DNA of 64,000 nucleotides from Apostichopus japonicus (taxonomy: Eukaryota > Echinodermata > Holothuroidea > Aspidochirotida > Stichopodidae): assembly GCF_037975245.1 (NCBI RefSeq), contig NC_092567.1, forward strand, positions 23,774,376 through 23,838,375, given 5' to 3'. A program made the position numbers and the translations under genes. The notes below the pieces were generated by a model. The model was not told the origin of the DNA. It ran no database searches and saw nothing but the letters and a program-made list of their open reading frames with translations. Below, in pieces: positions 1 through 13,623 of this stretch. Numbering within the stretch: the first letter of the stretch is position 1; the number at the start of each line of letters is the position of its first letter.

Positions 1-1079
1 CCAAAATATACCTCAGAATGCAACATTTCAAGTCTAACATTATATATGTATATTTTTTCTTGGGGGGGGGGGGAAAGGATTACCACATCCCTCCCTAAAA
101 TTGAATTCAAAATTTAATGACTACAGGGCACCACTCTCTCCTTTTTAAAATCCTGGATCCAACTCTGCACAGAGGTGGTATCTTTGGCAACTTATCAAAG
201 AGCAATGCTGCAACAGCTGCAAATACTGACTGCAGGAATATTAAACGAATATTAAATAATAGAGATGGTTTCTGCAGACCTCAGGAGTGCTTATTGTGTA
301 AAAGGTTGGAAATGCAAAAGATTGTGTTCAATGCATCCTGGCTACAATAATGCTGCAGCCACCTCAGCATCACCTCTGCTGGACATCCTCTTAGACAGAA
401 GCTGTTCAACAAAACACCCAAACTGAAAAATATTCGAATCGGACTGTTGAGACATGGGTGTTAAAGCTTCTTGAACCAGAAATCCGAATCGTAATACCAG
501 TACAGATCCGTAGTGAAGATAATTCCATGTAAGCGAAATTACCGACAGGCTGCTCATTGGTTCCTTACTTGTCACATTTTTCTAAGACTATACGAACATT
601 GTTAATACTTGAATACTTGTACACAAGGCTTTCAAAGTTTGACCACTATCGACAGTGAGTTTCTTGCACCCAATGTGGACATACAGTACATATCAAGTCA
701 GTTTATACAATCTTTACTTTTGAAACTACCTTATTTATTTAGGACTTCATACTTTAGGACTTCATGTCTCGCAGTCTTTGTTCACTGACCTGAAATGAAC
801 TTTGACTTCCGCATAAAACAAACTGGGTTCTTATAACACACCTCATGAAAAAGCTTTACTTTCGGCGATTATTGTGATCACAAGGAATTCAAACTTTGAC
901 CTCTGCTGACCTCTAACGACCTTTGATCTTGATACAAACAATAATCAGCTTTCAGGCTTTCCTTTCTCTTTTATTTGTTGTTGTTTGCAATCATATTCAT
1001 TCAAAAACAGTCATTTGCTGAAATCAAATTTACATAAATTTGCCATTCATAGTCTCTACTCAGAAGGAACTTGACAGAA
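1..1079. other. No recognised gene
   Basis: AT-rich single-copy DNA with one G-run at 62-73. Short open frames exist on both strands at 117-350 and 342-575 but match nothing I recognise and have no clear splice context. Confidence 0.5.
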
Positions 1080-1316
1080 ACATGTATTTTAGATCCTCCT
1101 ACAAGCAGGAACTCGCGAAGAAGCCATCATTGGCTTATCAAAGCCGCAAGCTGACCGAAGTCAGTCTCTTACATTCATATTTAACGTCCATGATTATGAA
1201 TTGTCAATTGTCAACAACTCTATAACTGGACGACATACATTAATCTTGAAGTGACTCGAACTCGGGTTCTAATGATTGAAAGGCACTGGCGTTAACCACT
1301 GAGCTAACACGCCTAG
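1080..1316 (-). mobile_element. tRNA-derived SINE, family 1, minus copy
   Basis: On the minus strand the head reads GTTAGCTCAGTGGTTAACGC (A box region) and GAGTTCGAGTCAC (B box), a tRNA-like pol III promoter. The body then contains TTAATGTATGTCGTCCAG and GCGGCTTTGATAAGCCAATG. It is about 90% identical to 3804-4049. Confidence 0.8.
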
Positions 1317-1924
1317 CTGGACGATCTTGGACTATCTTGTTTTCATTTTCTCTCTTTCCAAGATCTCACCAATCTGTAACCTGAAATGGCTGTGGGTGTT
1401 TTGATCCTGCCAAAACACACATACAGTACAGATTATTATAACCAGCATACTGTACTTGAGGACTGTGAAAGTAAACAACCTCAAAACGCTTGTTTATAGA
1501 GTTAGTCTGCAATCTGCTGCTAGAGAAATGCGAAGGGACTTTCCCTTCATGTTAAAATCGTGCCTGGATGATCTTTAATATTTAGCGTACTGAAACATAG
1601 TGACCAACAGCTCAATAGAGATTAAAATATTAACAGAACCCTGATGTGTTTTTTATTTCTTCCGCTTTCAGTGTGACCGGAGAAGTACTTGTTCAACTTT
1701 CAAACTGACCTTTCTTTTAATAGTAGAACTGACCAGTTACCATGCAAGTTATAGTTCAACAGAATCTACACAAAACATTCAATCAGGCGTTTCATTTCCC
1801 CCCCGCATTTCACTTTAAAGGTGTCTTGCATAGAGGAGGTTTGAATTATAAATTGATTTGAATTGGTGGAAAAAATCATCAAACTGACAGAAAACACATT
1901 TCGTGTAGAAATTTATGTCGAACG

Positions 1925-2289
1925 TTCAAGGCATTGAAAAATCGCCCCCAACCGTGTGCCGTGCTCTGAAAAAGTTAACTTTCTGTTGCTAGCAAGTGAT
2001 GTTTTCTTCTTGTCGCTACAAAATGCAGACGGTAATGAAACGTGATACCTTGTTATCTTTTATCTAGACCTGAGATGTCCATCGCTGCTATGTACACTGT
2101 GTTGTGGGTATTGACCGTAGCTGTATGTATTGACTGTACACTAGTGTCTAATTACCGACGGTAGCAAGCTGTGTGTGTATTTTCCAGGATCGATGGTGGT
2201 GTCTAACACTTCTGTTACACCTCATCCGAAAGTAGGTCAGATTACCGGCATGAGACGTTTCTTTGTGCGCGAGTCTTCACTCCCTTTAA
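1925..2289 (+). mobile_element. TTAA MITE, copy 1
   Basis: About 365 bp, nearly identical to three other copies in this window. Shared internal blocks: AAAAAGTTAACTTTC, CGCTACAAAATGCAGAC, GACCTGAGATGTCCATCGCT, ATTACCGACGGTAGCAAG. The right end is CGAGTCTTCACTCCCTTTAA. The left end is decayed (TTCAAGGCATTGAA in place of TTTAAAGGCATTGAAG). Confidence 0.8.
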
Positions 2290-3803
2290 TAAATGTTACT
2301 TGAACAGCTTTCCACAAGTCCTTGAGAATAAATTTAATGGTTTTTCCATGGCAAAAATTAAGGAATTCCATCACCTGATTTGTAAAACTTGAGACTTGGG
2401 CAAATAAACAGGAAGAAGAGAGGGAACAGAGAGTTCAAACAATTTTGAAAAAAAAAAAATAATTAATTCTTCGATGACCTTTCCAGGCCTAGAATTGATT
2501 TTCAAATTTCTATGACTATATCCAGGTTCTCCATTACAATGGGACCCCACATCCTTATCCCTCGTTCGTAAAATGTTTAAATCCACGTACCGCTTGTCCA
2601 TAACGGTTTATGCCCATACCTTAATTAGTTGGGGAAATGAGCTTTCATGGGGCATTTTTTTTTAATCCCCTTTCACTTAAACATCTATCAAAACCTTCCA
2701 TTACATCCTACATCAATAATGAAATCAAGTCTTCACACACCCCCCACCTCTTTTCCCCCATGTACAATGAAATCAACCAATGTTTAGTACTACATGACCT
2801 TGTTCTCAAGTGTTTCAAATCTTACCACTAGCCAACCAAGCTGTGCTGTTTTCAAACTTACACCTATCATTGTTTAGTGTTCAACTTTAAAGTCAGCAAA
2901 GGCCTGATAATCCCGATTATGAAAAGAAGTTGTACAATGACAAACAAAAGAGAAGGAAATATATACAGCTGAAACAAACCTATTGTGTTGATTTAAACAT
3001 ATAATCTAGCACGGTAGTTACTTTGGTTTATAAAGCAAGGTCCTTATCTGGTTAATACTTTATCAGTGATAGCTGATCATCAGTGAGTTCAACTCTTAGG
3101 CTGTGATTTTTACTTCCTTCGACTAAGTTTAGAGCATACTTAAATACACTTGGGCAAGAATGCTGCTTCGTTTTTGTAAAGATCGGTAATGACTGTAAGC
3201 CAACCGATTAAAGGAATAACAAAAGCAGGGATCAAAGATAATTGACATTATTTATGTAACCTAAATACTCTCTAATGTTCAATTTTCATGTTAACTGCTT
3301 CCTGTTGGACTGAATACGGGTCCTTTGAAAATTGGCTCCTATGGTTCCCACCTTTGATCCCTGGCTTCGTTATTCCTTTAAGTACCCTACAATGATCTAG
3401 CAAAGGCCTTGGCATCTAGGGGAGTATATTTACAGATCTATTCAAAGCTGAATTCAAATGGGGAATACCCTGAACAATACCATCACCTAATATGTACACA
3501 GATCAAAACTTTTAACACAGTTTAAAGACCGTTTGATCCAAGGCCAAAACTATTATGCTTGCCTACATGTTGTTTCACTTTGAAGGGGTGGGTGATCTCA
3601 GCTTGGACAATAACCATAGGGGGAAGGCTACTGTATATACTGATCTCCCAGGCTTTATACGAATTAATTTATAAAACTAATTTGAGCTCTAACTTTGAGA
3701 GTTTGTGTATCTTTCAGGAAGGTATTATGTGCTTGTCTGAAATGCCAAAGCACACTATCACACGAGAAAGCAAATACTGTACTACCCAAGTCCATACATA
3801 TTT
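2290..3803. other. No gene; part is probably repeat DNA
   Basis: 2300-2600 contains TTTCCAGGCCTAGAATTGAT and CCAGGTTCTCCATTACAATG, phrases typical of a widespread invertebrate and fish interspersed repeat, but I cannot set its ends. The remainder shows no exon signal that I recognise. Confidence 0.3.
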
Positions 3804-4049
3804 GGAGTGTTAGCTCAGTGGTTAACGCCGGGTGCCTTTCAATCATAAGGTCCCTGGTTCAAGTCACTCCCAGATTAATGTATGTTGTCCAGTTACAGAG
3901 TTGTTGACAATTAACAATTCATAATCATGGACGTTAAATATGAATGTAAGAGACTGACTTTGGTCAGCTTGCGGCTTTGATAAGCCAATGAGGCTTCTTC
4001 GTGAGTTCCTGCTTGCAGGAGGATCTAATATACATACATATACATACAT
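3804..4049 (+). mobile_element. tRNA-derived SINE, family 1, plus copy
   Basis: Head GTTAGCTCAGTGGTTAACGC and GGTTCAAGTC give A and B boxes. The body is shared with 1080-1316, and the tail is a short (TACA)n run at 4031-4049. The predicted peptides here are fragments of the SINE. Confidence 0.8.
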
Positions 4050-6144
4050 TTGGTATGTGTTTTCACAACTTACTTTTGAAATATTTAACAAACTTTATAT
4101 CGGCCTCGGAAACAAGAGGTACAGTACAGTATTTGTTGCCTGATACTGTATAGAGGTTCAGTATGGTATTTTATCGGTATTCCATGTTACTGCGAGAAAT
4201 ATATAGATCAGCACAGGTGTTGTTTTCTCTTTTTTGGAAAGATCGAAAAACTTAATTTAAAAGCACAGTCATTCTTTCCTTTTTCAAATTTAACATGTTT
4301 TGAGAGAGAGCAGTGTCATATTAGCAAATCTGTTTTGTTGAGTAATAAATTTAATCAATTTCGTTTTTTTTTTTTTTTTTGGCCAAATTTATTTTGGCAT
4401 CTTTGTTGTTTTGATGAATGTAACTTTAGCAAATTTTTTGTTTACATACATACTGCTTTTGATATATAACGAGGCAATGCTAGTCTTTCCAGCCTTTCAT
4501 AGTTTATCAATGTATTTTTTGGCACAGATGGTCTGTTGTTTTCTTTCTGAGGATGGATTTTTCTATTTTTTTTTGGGGGGGGGGAGGTTGGGTGGGGACA
4601 AAATATTTTAGCATGCATGTACTGCTTTTGAGAATTATATTTCAAATCTTTCAGATCTCTTGAATAACAATTGTTCCAAAACGAATGTCGTGAAAAAAAA
4701 AAAAAATACATATACTGCTTGAAAACACAGACTTCTCAAAATAGGTTTTAAAAACAGAAACAGTTAAAGCAAAGTGTTTTTCCGGAAAAAAACAGAAAGA
4801 AATGAGAGACACCGAAACATATTTCTTGGAGTTATAGATTAAATACTAAAGTAAACTTCCAAAGAGAGAGAAACCTACAATAAACCTACATTCCTACAAA
4901 AACAGAGGTGGCAACTACTCGAAACAGCAGACTTTTTCTTTTAATGGCACTACTGGGCATCCATATTTGTAATGGCATCTCTCTCAAACCTTATCCAACA
5001 TTAAATGAGTCACGTTTCAAAGCAATTTTTTCAAAACAAACTTCATTCCCAGGACGCTATTTTCTTTCTGCGAATTTTGTGCACCTTGAGTTCGATGTCC
5101 TGATGTGTGCCAACATTGAACTGAAATTTCGCTGGAGGACTAGCTACGTACGTTAGTTTTGAACCCTAGTAACGAATGCAAGAACTACATAGTGAAAACA
5201 ATTAGGACAAAGAACAAAAGGTGTACTAAGTTTTAGAATCGTTTCAAAATTTTCGAAAGTGAAAACAGATGTCCTATATGAATTCTGCTCACTTATATAG
5301 GTCAAGAGTTGTCAAAATAATAGACCGACTGTTCCACGAATGAAGTTAGTACGCAACACACACACACACATACACGCACACACACAAAAAGAAACAGATA
5401 ATTCTTTGTTTATACTTTTCTAGAAGGACAGTCGATGCATCCGTGCTCACCGATCATACCTGACACACTTTTATAGCTGCAGCACTTTAGCTTGCTTCAG
5501 TCTGGTGGTATAAACTCCAGGGATCTCAGTGACATATTGAAGGAAATCTCGTATTTGTTATGTTGTTAATAGACACAGCTATCAGCCCATGGTCTATTTA
5601 TTTAATTTTAGAGAACTGACTCTTTTCTTATTATGATTTTAGGTATCCTTTAAGGTATAAAGCCCAACACTATCTCAAACTAGTGCGACCAAAAAAAAAA
5701 GAAGAAAAAAAAGAATGAATTTAAGTGCGACAAAAACGAAAGAAAAAACTTTAAATCAGTTTCCAATATTTTATAAGCCAAGCACAAGTTATCATGAATT
5801 GTATTCCATACCTCATACTATAGCTACCCCTGTAACAATCACTTGATGTTATCAAGATTTGCGTAAGTTGTGATAAATTGGTTTCACGTCCTCAGTGTTG
5901 GTGTTCTACTGTATTCACCAAAACACATCTCTCCTACAGAGTGCATATTTGTCTTTGATATTTAGCTACATTCTTACGGAAAACCAAAGCTTCTGTTTGG
6001 AAAACCACAAATTTGTCCAAGGGACATTCAGCCCAAAAAATCCCTTAAAACTTCGCTCTGAACCCTTCGGTGGAGTGCGAGAGGTAAATATTGTAAGAAG
6101 ACAGGTAAACGAGGAAGCGAAGTAAATTGATGCAACATGCCAGC

Positions 6145-6912
6145 CACAGGGATAATACGATTTAGATTTTCATTGTACAGTAACCACTGGACACTGTATA
6201 GTAACCACAAGGAATACATCACAACTACAGGATAATCAAAGGGCCAACACTATTTAGATATTCACTGTACAGTAACTGTAGGAAATACTGTAGAACATAA
6301 CTACAGGAAAATCAAAGGGCCAACACTATCTAAAACACTCTACAGTAGCTGTATGAAATACTGTAGAACATAACTACAGGAAAATCAAAGGGCCAACACT
6401 ATTTAGGTATTCACTGTACATTAACCATTAGAAATACTGTAAAACATAACTACAGGAAAATCAAAGGGCCAACACTATCGAAAACACTGTACAGTAACTG
6501 TACTATAGAACATAACTACATGATAATCAAAGGGCCAACACTATTTAGATATTCCCTGTACATTAACCATTAGAAATACTGTAAAATATAACTAAAGGAT
6601 AAGCAAAGGGCCAACACTATCTAGATATTCACTTTACATTAACCATTAGAAATACTGTAGAACATAACTACAGGATAAGCAAAGGGCCAACACTATCTAG
6701 ATATTCACTGTACATTAACCATTAGAAATACTGTAAAATATAACTAAAGGATTTAAGCAAAGAGCCAACACTATGTAAAACACTGTACAGTAATCATTAG
6801 AAATACTGTAGAACATAACTACAGGACAATCAAAGGGCCAACACTATCTAGAACACTGTGCAGTAAACCGTATGAAATACTGTAGAACATAACTACAGAT
6901 AAATCAAAGGGT
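6145..6912. repeat. Minisatellite, 65-80-bp unit, about 10 copies
   Basis: Units contain AATCAAAGGGCCAACACTAT, a variable ATTCACTGTACAGTAACCAT part, and AAATACTGTAGAACATAACT. Copies differ by small indels and by the choice of two alternatives after CACTATnT (AGATATTC or AAAACAC), so it is a higher-order mix of two unit types. Confidence 0.9.
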
Positions 6913-9535
6913 CAACTGCTTCTCACACAGAAGATAGTCATACAAAACTACATTTAGTCCAGGAGCAACAACATCCCCAAAATTGCAGTCATATAGACTA
7001 AAACACTACAATAGTCAAAGGTCGAACACCATATTCAACTCAAACAGAAGTTCATCAAAACCAACAAGCCTTTCAAATTGTATGGTTCAGAAAATCTTAA
7101 CATGTTTGGGGTAAACACAAAATCTTTCCTACAGGCTATTTGCTGTTGAACAAAAGCCAGAAATATTTCAGGGAAGTTCCCTTAGCACTATTCATCTCTA
7201 ACAGCAAAATACTGCATGTATACGGAAGCTTCAATTCCTGTCGATATGCTTAATGTATTAGAATAATACTCCTGTATACAAAACCATTTATTAAATGCAA
7301 TTTGCCGTGTCATGATACCTTCCGTTAAGCCAACAGTTGCAAATTTAAGATGTGGTATGAAAGGCCGATAGTGTTTTGTTTATCAGTTTACGTCAAATGT
7401 ATTACAAACCTGCAGTGTATCTTACTCAAATTGAGATTACATTTTGATTAATCTACACACCTTCCAAGAAACTAATAAACCCAAAACGCCTGTTAATATA
7501 GTAAAACCTAGCACCGAGTACCACGAAAAAGTAACGTTGAATAACGAAAAAACAAGAATGGAAAACTAATCGAAATAGGTCAACAAGTAAGGTTGGGAGA
7601 CAGAATTAAAAACATGTACAAGTCAAAACAATTGTAAATACTCTTCTTCTTCTTCTTCTTACGTTGCAGTAGCCCATAGGGCATAAGCGCAATTGTAAAT
7701 ACTGTACCAGGGAGAAAAGCTGGAACTAACAGCAACAATTTCACACAATCAATACCTGGTACCTTGAATAGGGCTTGGACCAACCGGCAAAATGGGGGAG
7801 TTTAATGAGTGAAGTCTGTATTTTGCAAATAGGCCATTTTACAAGGGGTGAAACGGCTCCAAAGATGAAATGAGTGTTAGTCTGTTGTTTGCGAATAGGC
7901 CATCTAAAAGGGGCGAAACACCTCCAAGTGTAACCAGAGCATAACCTGGTTAACGTTTTGTATAGTAATCATTTTCTTTCATTTTCCTACTTTTGTTTAT
8001 ATTCATTTGATTATTTTCTTTCATTTTCTTATTTGTTTGTTTTTGTGTGAGCATTCTGCCTTTTTAAGTTGTCCCCACAATCTCAGAGTAAACCAGCCCT
8101 ACCCTCATGGGAAGGTGCCACTTGTAAATTTCCCAAACCTACAAATATATTTACGCCTGGTCACTGCATTTTTGGCCGGCTACACAAACATGAAATGATA
8201 CTTTAAGAGACTTTTAGTCCCGTTGTTCACATAAACACTACACCTACGAATAGGCTTTCTAGAGTGACAGTGCATTAAAAGTGCTGTTTTAGTCATTTCT
8301 TATGGATGCTGCGCCTCAAAATAAGGCGGCTTTCTAATTACAAGTCTCATCATATTTGCTGTTTTTTACTAATGTTTGTTGGATCCTGCACGTCGCATTA
8401 TAAATGCTGTTCTATTATCACTCAGGTGTGTGTGTTCATAACTGTTTTGTCTTCTCTGTATAAACTTATTTTACGGTACATTAACCACTGAGTTTGGCAA
8501 TGCTAATGTCAAAGTTCAACTTGAGAAGTAATATAGTTAATTTAACCATTAATAATCTTAATGAATGTAGTTTGTGGTTTACAATATTCTTCTTCTTCTT
8601 TTTGCACTATACCTACAACCTAATGACTTTTGCAGACAAAGTGATTTCAATAGACCAATTTCAGACAACAATCAAGTGATTTCATCGACTGAATTTATAA
8701 CAAAACAAATATATAAATGTGATTTTGCCACAACAAGTTATTGGCAATCAGCAAAAAAAGTGGCAACAAAATCATTTTAAGTTAAAGTTTTGTACTTATT
8801 TCCGTGATATTTGCTGTGGGTGGTTTTGCCTCTGGAATAACACTTGGATTAACATAAATATATCCTTTCTACTAGTTGTGTGTACTTTTGGCCAGATTAT
8901 GTTACCAGATTTCCTATTTCACATATTCGGAAGGATCCACAGCGTGGTCGGAAACACGATACGAATTGAAAATTGTAACAATGAGTGAAGAAGTGAAATA
9001 AGCGAGAAGAAAATTCCTCCAGTCTCACAAATTTTGGCGGGCTCCTACAAACACCAGTCTCCCCCTCTTACCAGTTTTGTTTTGTACACAAAACTCATCC
9101 ATGCAATTATTTGGATCAAACAAGAAACATAACTGAGAGGGTGCCTCTATCATTTTCTTGCCATCTCCCTTCCTCACTCCCATCCCTTCTCCATCCCTCT
9201 ACTTCCCCCCACCCCCCACCCCCCGCCCCCCTCCTCCCCCTCCTCTGCTTGCTATGTGCTAAAGAAGTAAACTCTTCACCTTACAAAATCATCATCAAGC
9301 AAAGATGCTTGCAAAGAAAAGGCAATGAAGATATTTCTCTAAAAGAAACCAAAACACAACAATTATTGGGACATATGTATACCACATAAGTTAATATTAC
9401 CACCAAGTGGAACAATATTTTTCTCAGCTGATTGGGGGAGTTATTCTCCACAAAGGTCTCCGTCATATCATTTAAAGATGATGGTCAGGTTTCTGTCCCA
9501 TTTAAAAGCATCCAATCACATACAAGATAGCTTAC
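6913..9535. other. Presumed TRAF6 intron or downstream DNA
   Basis: I looked on the minus strand for the TRAF6 zinc-finger exons (Cys-x-x-x-x-Cys...His...Cys pattern after a good acceptor) and saw none. Contents: a small duplication, a CTT run near 7645, and C-rich DNA at 9186-9242. Confidence 0.4.
7804..7935. repeat. Two-copy tandem duplication, about 65 bp
   Basis: GCAAATAGGCCATTTTACAA recurs as GCGAATAGGCCATCTAAAAG, each followed by GGGGYGAAAC and CTCCAA. Confidence 0.7.
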
Positions 9536-11049
9536 CGTCTGCTCAGTGAGAGGTGCATTGTCAACAGGACATCTGGGGCCAGCTTCCCTGCAGGAGAAAG
9601 AGAGAGCAAATTCTCTTCATTTTTTGAGCATTTTTTGGCAATTGATTATACAAATAACTTGAAATGAAGAATTCTTCATCAAGCTAGAAAATTTGGCCAC
9701 TGCAAAATAGCAATGCTAGCCACATTCACGATAAAAAAAAAAATTAAGATAAAAAAAAATTGCTAAATATATCAGAGTGAAGGAGAAGAAGAAGAAGCAC
9801 AAGACTTCATCTCGTTTAGCGAAGATTAGAAACTCTTAGAATTGATCAATCTAAGAGATAGAAGCTTAAATAAGGTAAAACCAGAAATCAAGTGTAAACT
9901 CCATGACTTATTGTTTGCAAGAAATTGACAATTTTTAAAGTTCTGTAATTATCTGGCAATATCTAGCCAATATTGTTGCTGCGTTACCTGACATTTTCAC
10001 TGAAAATAATTTATTTATTTAAATTATTTGAATAAATACATCATTGAAAAATGTTGTTCAAAACCAGGGAAGAAAAGTACCCAAGTGGAGAATGAACAAA
10101 CTAAACAATTTATTTCTAACATCGCAGACTTTGAAGAAACTGGAGTTTGCTTTCGATCATGTCTTTGGACCAGCCTCGACACAGTCCGAAGTTTCTAGTG
10201 AAATCTCACAGCTTGTCCTGGTTAGATTGGCCTTGTTCATAGGATGGTGGATACCAAAAAGATGCATAATAGACACTTGGAATTTGTGTTTGACATTCGC
10301 AGACTTCAAAGAAACTGGAGTTTGCTTTTGATCATGTCTTCGGACCAGCCTCAACACAGTCCAAAGTTTTTAGTGAAATCTTGCAGCTTGTCCAGGTAAG
10401 ATTGGCCTTGGTCATAGGATGGTGAGTACCAGAAAGAAGCATAATAGACACTTGGAATTTGTGTTTGAATTGTATTGTGATATATTCCGGATTCAGAAGC
10501 AAGAAGTGTCCATCGCAGATCTTTTAGTGCTCTTAAGATTTGATGCTTTCTTCTTGTTTTGAGTTTCCCTTCTTCCCCTTTCATTGCATGGGAGTGCTCA
10601 ATCTTTGGTTAAGCCGCAAGACTTCCTAGATGCACGACTGCGTGCCACAACTACTACAAGTTATATTTAACCAATTACATCTGTACATCTTTATTTGTTT
10701 TGGGCCAAAAGAATAAAAACAAATGACACAACCTACCTGAGTGAACGCTGTATACAAGATTTACAGAATCTATGACCGCAGCCTGTCTGCCAAGGATCTC
10801 GAAGACACATCAGACAGATGGGACATTCATACTTTGAATCCAAGGCTGGGGAGAATGTAAAGTCCCAACCGCCTTGGTTGTCATCCTGAGTTGAATGGGA
10901 CAGCAACAGAGATTGGTTTGGCAATGATGAAGCCATCAAAGGTGGACCGGGCCCTGAAGGCTGCTGTAGGGGACCCAGTCGAGACTGGCCCTCGTATGTC
11001 TCAAAACTGCGAGGATTCATCCTAGATCCTGTCTCCTGTCACCTCATGT
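9536..11049 (-). CDS. TRAF6: TRAF6-like E3 ubiquitin ligase, 5' part only (N-terminus and RING finger)
   Basis: TRAF6 is a cytoplasmic adaptor and K63-type ubiquitin ligase downstream of Toll/IL-1 and TNF-family receptors. Two exons are seen: 10737 to about 11049 (ATG at 11018-11020, an acceptor AG just above 11049, in-frame TGA 21 nt before the ATG) and 9536-9587. They splice in phase (AG+G gives Arg). The first gives a low-complexity N-terminus of about 60 residues, then [14 protein letters not shown] and [11 protein letters not shown]; the second completes the ring with RCPVDN. This is the C3HC3D ring typical of TRAF6, with Asp as the last ligand. The block resembles vertebrate TRAF6 more than other TRAFs. 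The TRAF zinc fingers, coiled coil and MATH domain were not found in the 9.5 kb left of the last exon, so the remainder is beyond the window or was missed. The 94-residue first coding exon has a donor of GTAGGT type. Confidence 0.82.
10124..10470. repeat. Two-copy tandem duplication, about 174 bp
   Basis: CGCAGACTTTGAAGAAACTG at about 10125 recurs as CGCAGACTTCAAAGAAACTG near 10299, and the following 170 bases repeat with roughly 90% identity. It lies in the TRAF6 intron between the two recognised exons. Confidence 0.85.
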
Positions 11050-11238
11050 CTGTGAGGGGATTAGATGGATTGGAAGGATCAATACACAGTTGGTATAGTT
11101 TTATGGACAATCATCATAATTTGTTTACAAACAATGAGCTCACCTGTCACCTACCGAGAAGTAAAGCACCCTCTGGTAACCTTTGTAAGACTGTACATCC
11201 TTTAGCCAATCCTCCCGACCAGTCAATATGACCATACA

Positions 11239-11635
11239 CAGTGGCGGAGCATCCATACAGTCAGAGGGGGTGCATGCCCCCCCCCCCTGACGGACTCAAA
11301 TGGACTGCTGGCGCCCTTTTCAGCTTTTTACCACTTTTTACTTATTTGCGATTATTGACTTTTTTATTGCGCTCTCAAATACCTATTGACATTTGTCACA
11401 TTTTGTTGGTGTAATTTTCTGACAAAATGGCGATGACACCTATTTATTCTTCTTTTTTCTGCAAATTAGCAAGGCCCGGAAAGGGTCATTTCCAGCGATC
11501 TAGGGAGTACCTTTACTCAAAATATTTCTGTACGCTCCGCGCCAACCTGTGGTGGCGCTCCGCTTAGATAGTGTCGAGAGCGCCCCTACAGACCATTATC
11601 GCCTCCCCTGACCAATACCCCTAGCTCCCCCACTG
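11239..11635. mobile_element. hAT-like non-autonomous element, family A (CAGTGGCGGAGC ends)
   Basis: Terminal inverted repeats CAGTGGCGGAGC at the left and CCCCCACTG at the right (one change from the perfect partner). Flanks ACCATACA and AGCCTACA agree at 6 of 8 positions, an aged TSD. The interior is closely similar to 60347-60722, including the TTATTGCGCTCTCA and GACAAAATGGCG blocks and the conserved core at 11529-11571. Confidence 0.7.
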
Positions 11636-13623
11636 AGCCTACACTTCACTATTCTACCACATAGCAAGAAACTTTCAAAACTGTTTAGTAGCAGTTTGTC
11701 TGTTTGTTTTTCTGTACCATATCATTAACAAATGCAGATCATTTATGTAACTGAGTGTTCAACAAAACTGTTGAGAAATTATGTCAAATGGTAACATTTA
11801 ATCCCACGGACGTTGATATTTTATACTACGATAGGTTTTTTTGTGGCAACGTATACTATAATGATAAGTGGGTGTTTACTAAACCTACTGTAACCTTGTC
11901 AAATCTACTTTTCTGGTGGCCATGCACAATGTGTAAATTATAAAGGTATATACTGTACTTTACAAAAAATGCATACATGTACAACTGAGTAAATCATGCT
12001 CAATGGTTTTGTGAATAATTCGACACATGGCATGGTACTAGGATTTAACATGGATTACCAGCAAGATAAAGGTGTCTGATAAAGTCAGCTGGTATATAGC
12101 TAGGATGGAGGGAGAGGGGGGGGGGGGGACAAAAGTACTGTTCTATATCTTGTAAAAGAATGTTACCCCAAAAGAAAAAAGCATATGCCCCAGCATTCAA
12201 TTTGAAGCTGGTAGCAATTGTTGATGAAGTTCGGTCATACTGTACATACAAGCACACAACACATGTGTGCTTTCAAATGGCAATATGTATACTATTTAAT
12301 ATCTTCCTACATCAAATACTACTGGTCCTTTGTAAGGGAGCCTAATTATTTATTTTTTGGTGCCATGGACTGTAGCAGATAAACCACAACGAAATTACAA
12401 AAAAAATCACTCGCACATTCAGACCATTCCATAGATTCTTTATGGCTAACATATCTTGATGAAGAGTAATATTAAACATATGTATGTAGGTGATACACGA
12501 ACATTTGTATTGTGGATAACACAAACACTACTTTAATATGTTCCTACATCATATAATTGTCCCTTGTCCCTTGTATGGAGCCTTCCCAGGGATGCGGCAT
12601 GTGGCGGTGCCAGCCAGCACAAACAGTATTTTAAACATTTCTGCCCAGTACTTTTTTTTGATGGTTAATTTCAGAAATTTTACCATTACCAAAATATGGG
12701 TGAATACTTGGCACAGAAGTGAGCGCCAGAATAGGAAAAAGATGACACCATTTGCCATCTACGCATACTTCATTTGCAAATATTTTCCACCCCTGACACC
12801 CCTCCCCCAGGACGTGAATCACACTACCGTACAAATCTGTTCGGCACTCAAATATTCCTGAGCACCATCCCTGCTTCCTTCCTGTTAATGTGCCATCAGC
12901 TGTTACAGAACTTTTTAATTAAGCTAACTACAAGTTTACAACAAGAGCTCCCACATTGAGCCATCCCATTGACTTTGTGGTACAGTACAAAGCAACTGCT
13001 GATAACATTCAGTAGCCAATTTATTTATAACTGGTACCTACAGTAACTGTAAGAGAGTGTGCCTCATGTTTATTCAGTGTGTGAGGTCATGCCCTCTGTT
13101 TGGTCCTTCCTGCATGTGGCATGGAGAGATCGGGGAGCTCACTGGCATTCTAGATCTGCGTAGGGTCAGTTGTGTGACCGGATACTTTATATTATATATG
13201 CATGTTACTTGTGCCAGGGTGGGGCAGCCAGTGCAACTCATGCCGATACGGTGTGACCTTTGATTGTCACAGGATTTGCCTTATAAGAGTAAAGGATACT
13301 AAAGAGGTACGTTTTAACTATTGCGGTTTATGGAGTTAAAATATGTAATTGTAGAAACTATTTGAGTTGCGTCTTTGAGGTTTGCATTGCATTTTCTAGT
13401 CTTTATGTGCTACTTGTATGTTTTGTGCTGCTTGCGATTTATTGGTTATTTTGTGATATATTTGCATGTTAATAGAGAATTTATATATATTTTTTTTGGT
13501 AGTTTTCAGGGATTGAATAGATGAAATATCCAGTAGAAACCTTAGTGTCCTCAGTCTCATCTATATCTCTACACCACGGTTACAGTAACAGTAGCAGTCT
13601 TCATTACTATAACTGACCTAGCC
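11636..13623. other. No recognised gene
   Basis: AT-rich DNA with a G-run at about 12116-12128. Two similar stretches (TTCCTACATCA.. at about 12303 and 12541, each leading to CCTTGTA..GGAGCC) hint at an old duplication. No splice-supported coding frame. Confidence 0.4.

Noticed and set aside
4908-5156. 82-residue frame with a signal-peptide-like hydrophobic stretch (LFLLMALLGIHIC)
   Set aside because: It begins with GTG rather than ATG, has no splice or promoter support, and resembles no family I know. A hydrophobic run is common by chance in AT-rich DNA.
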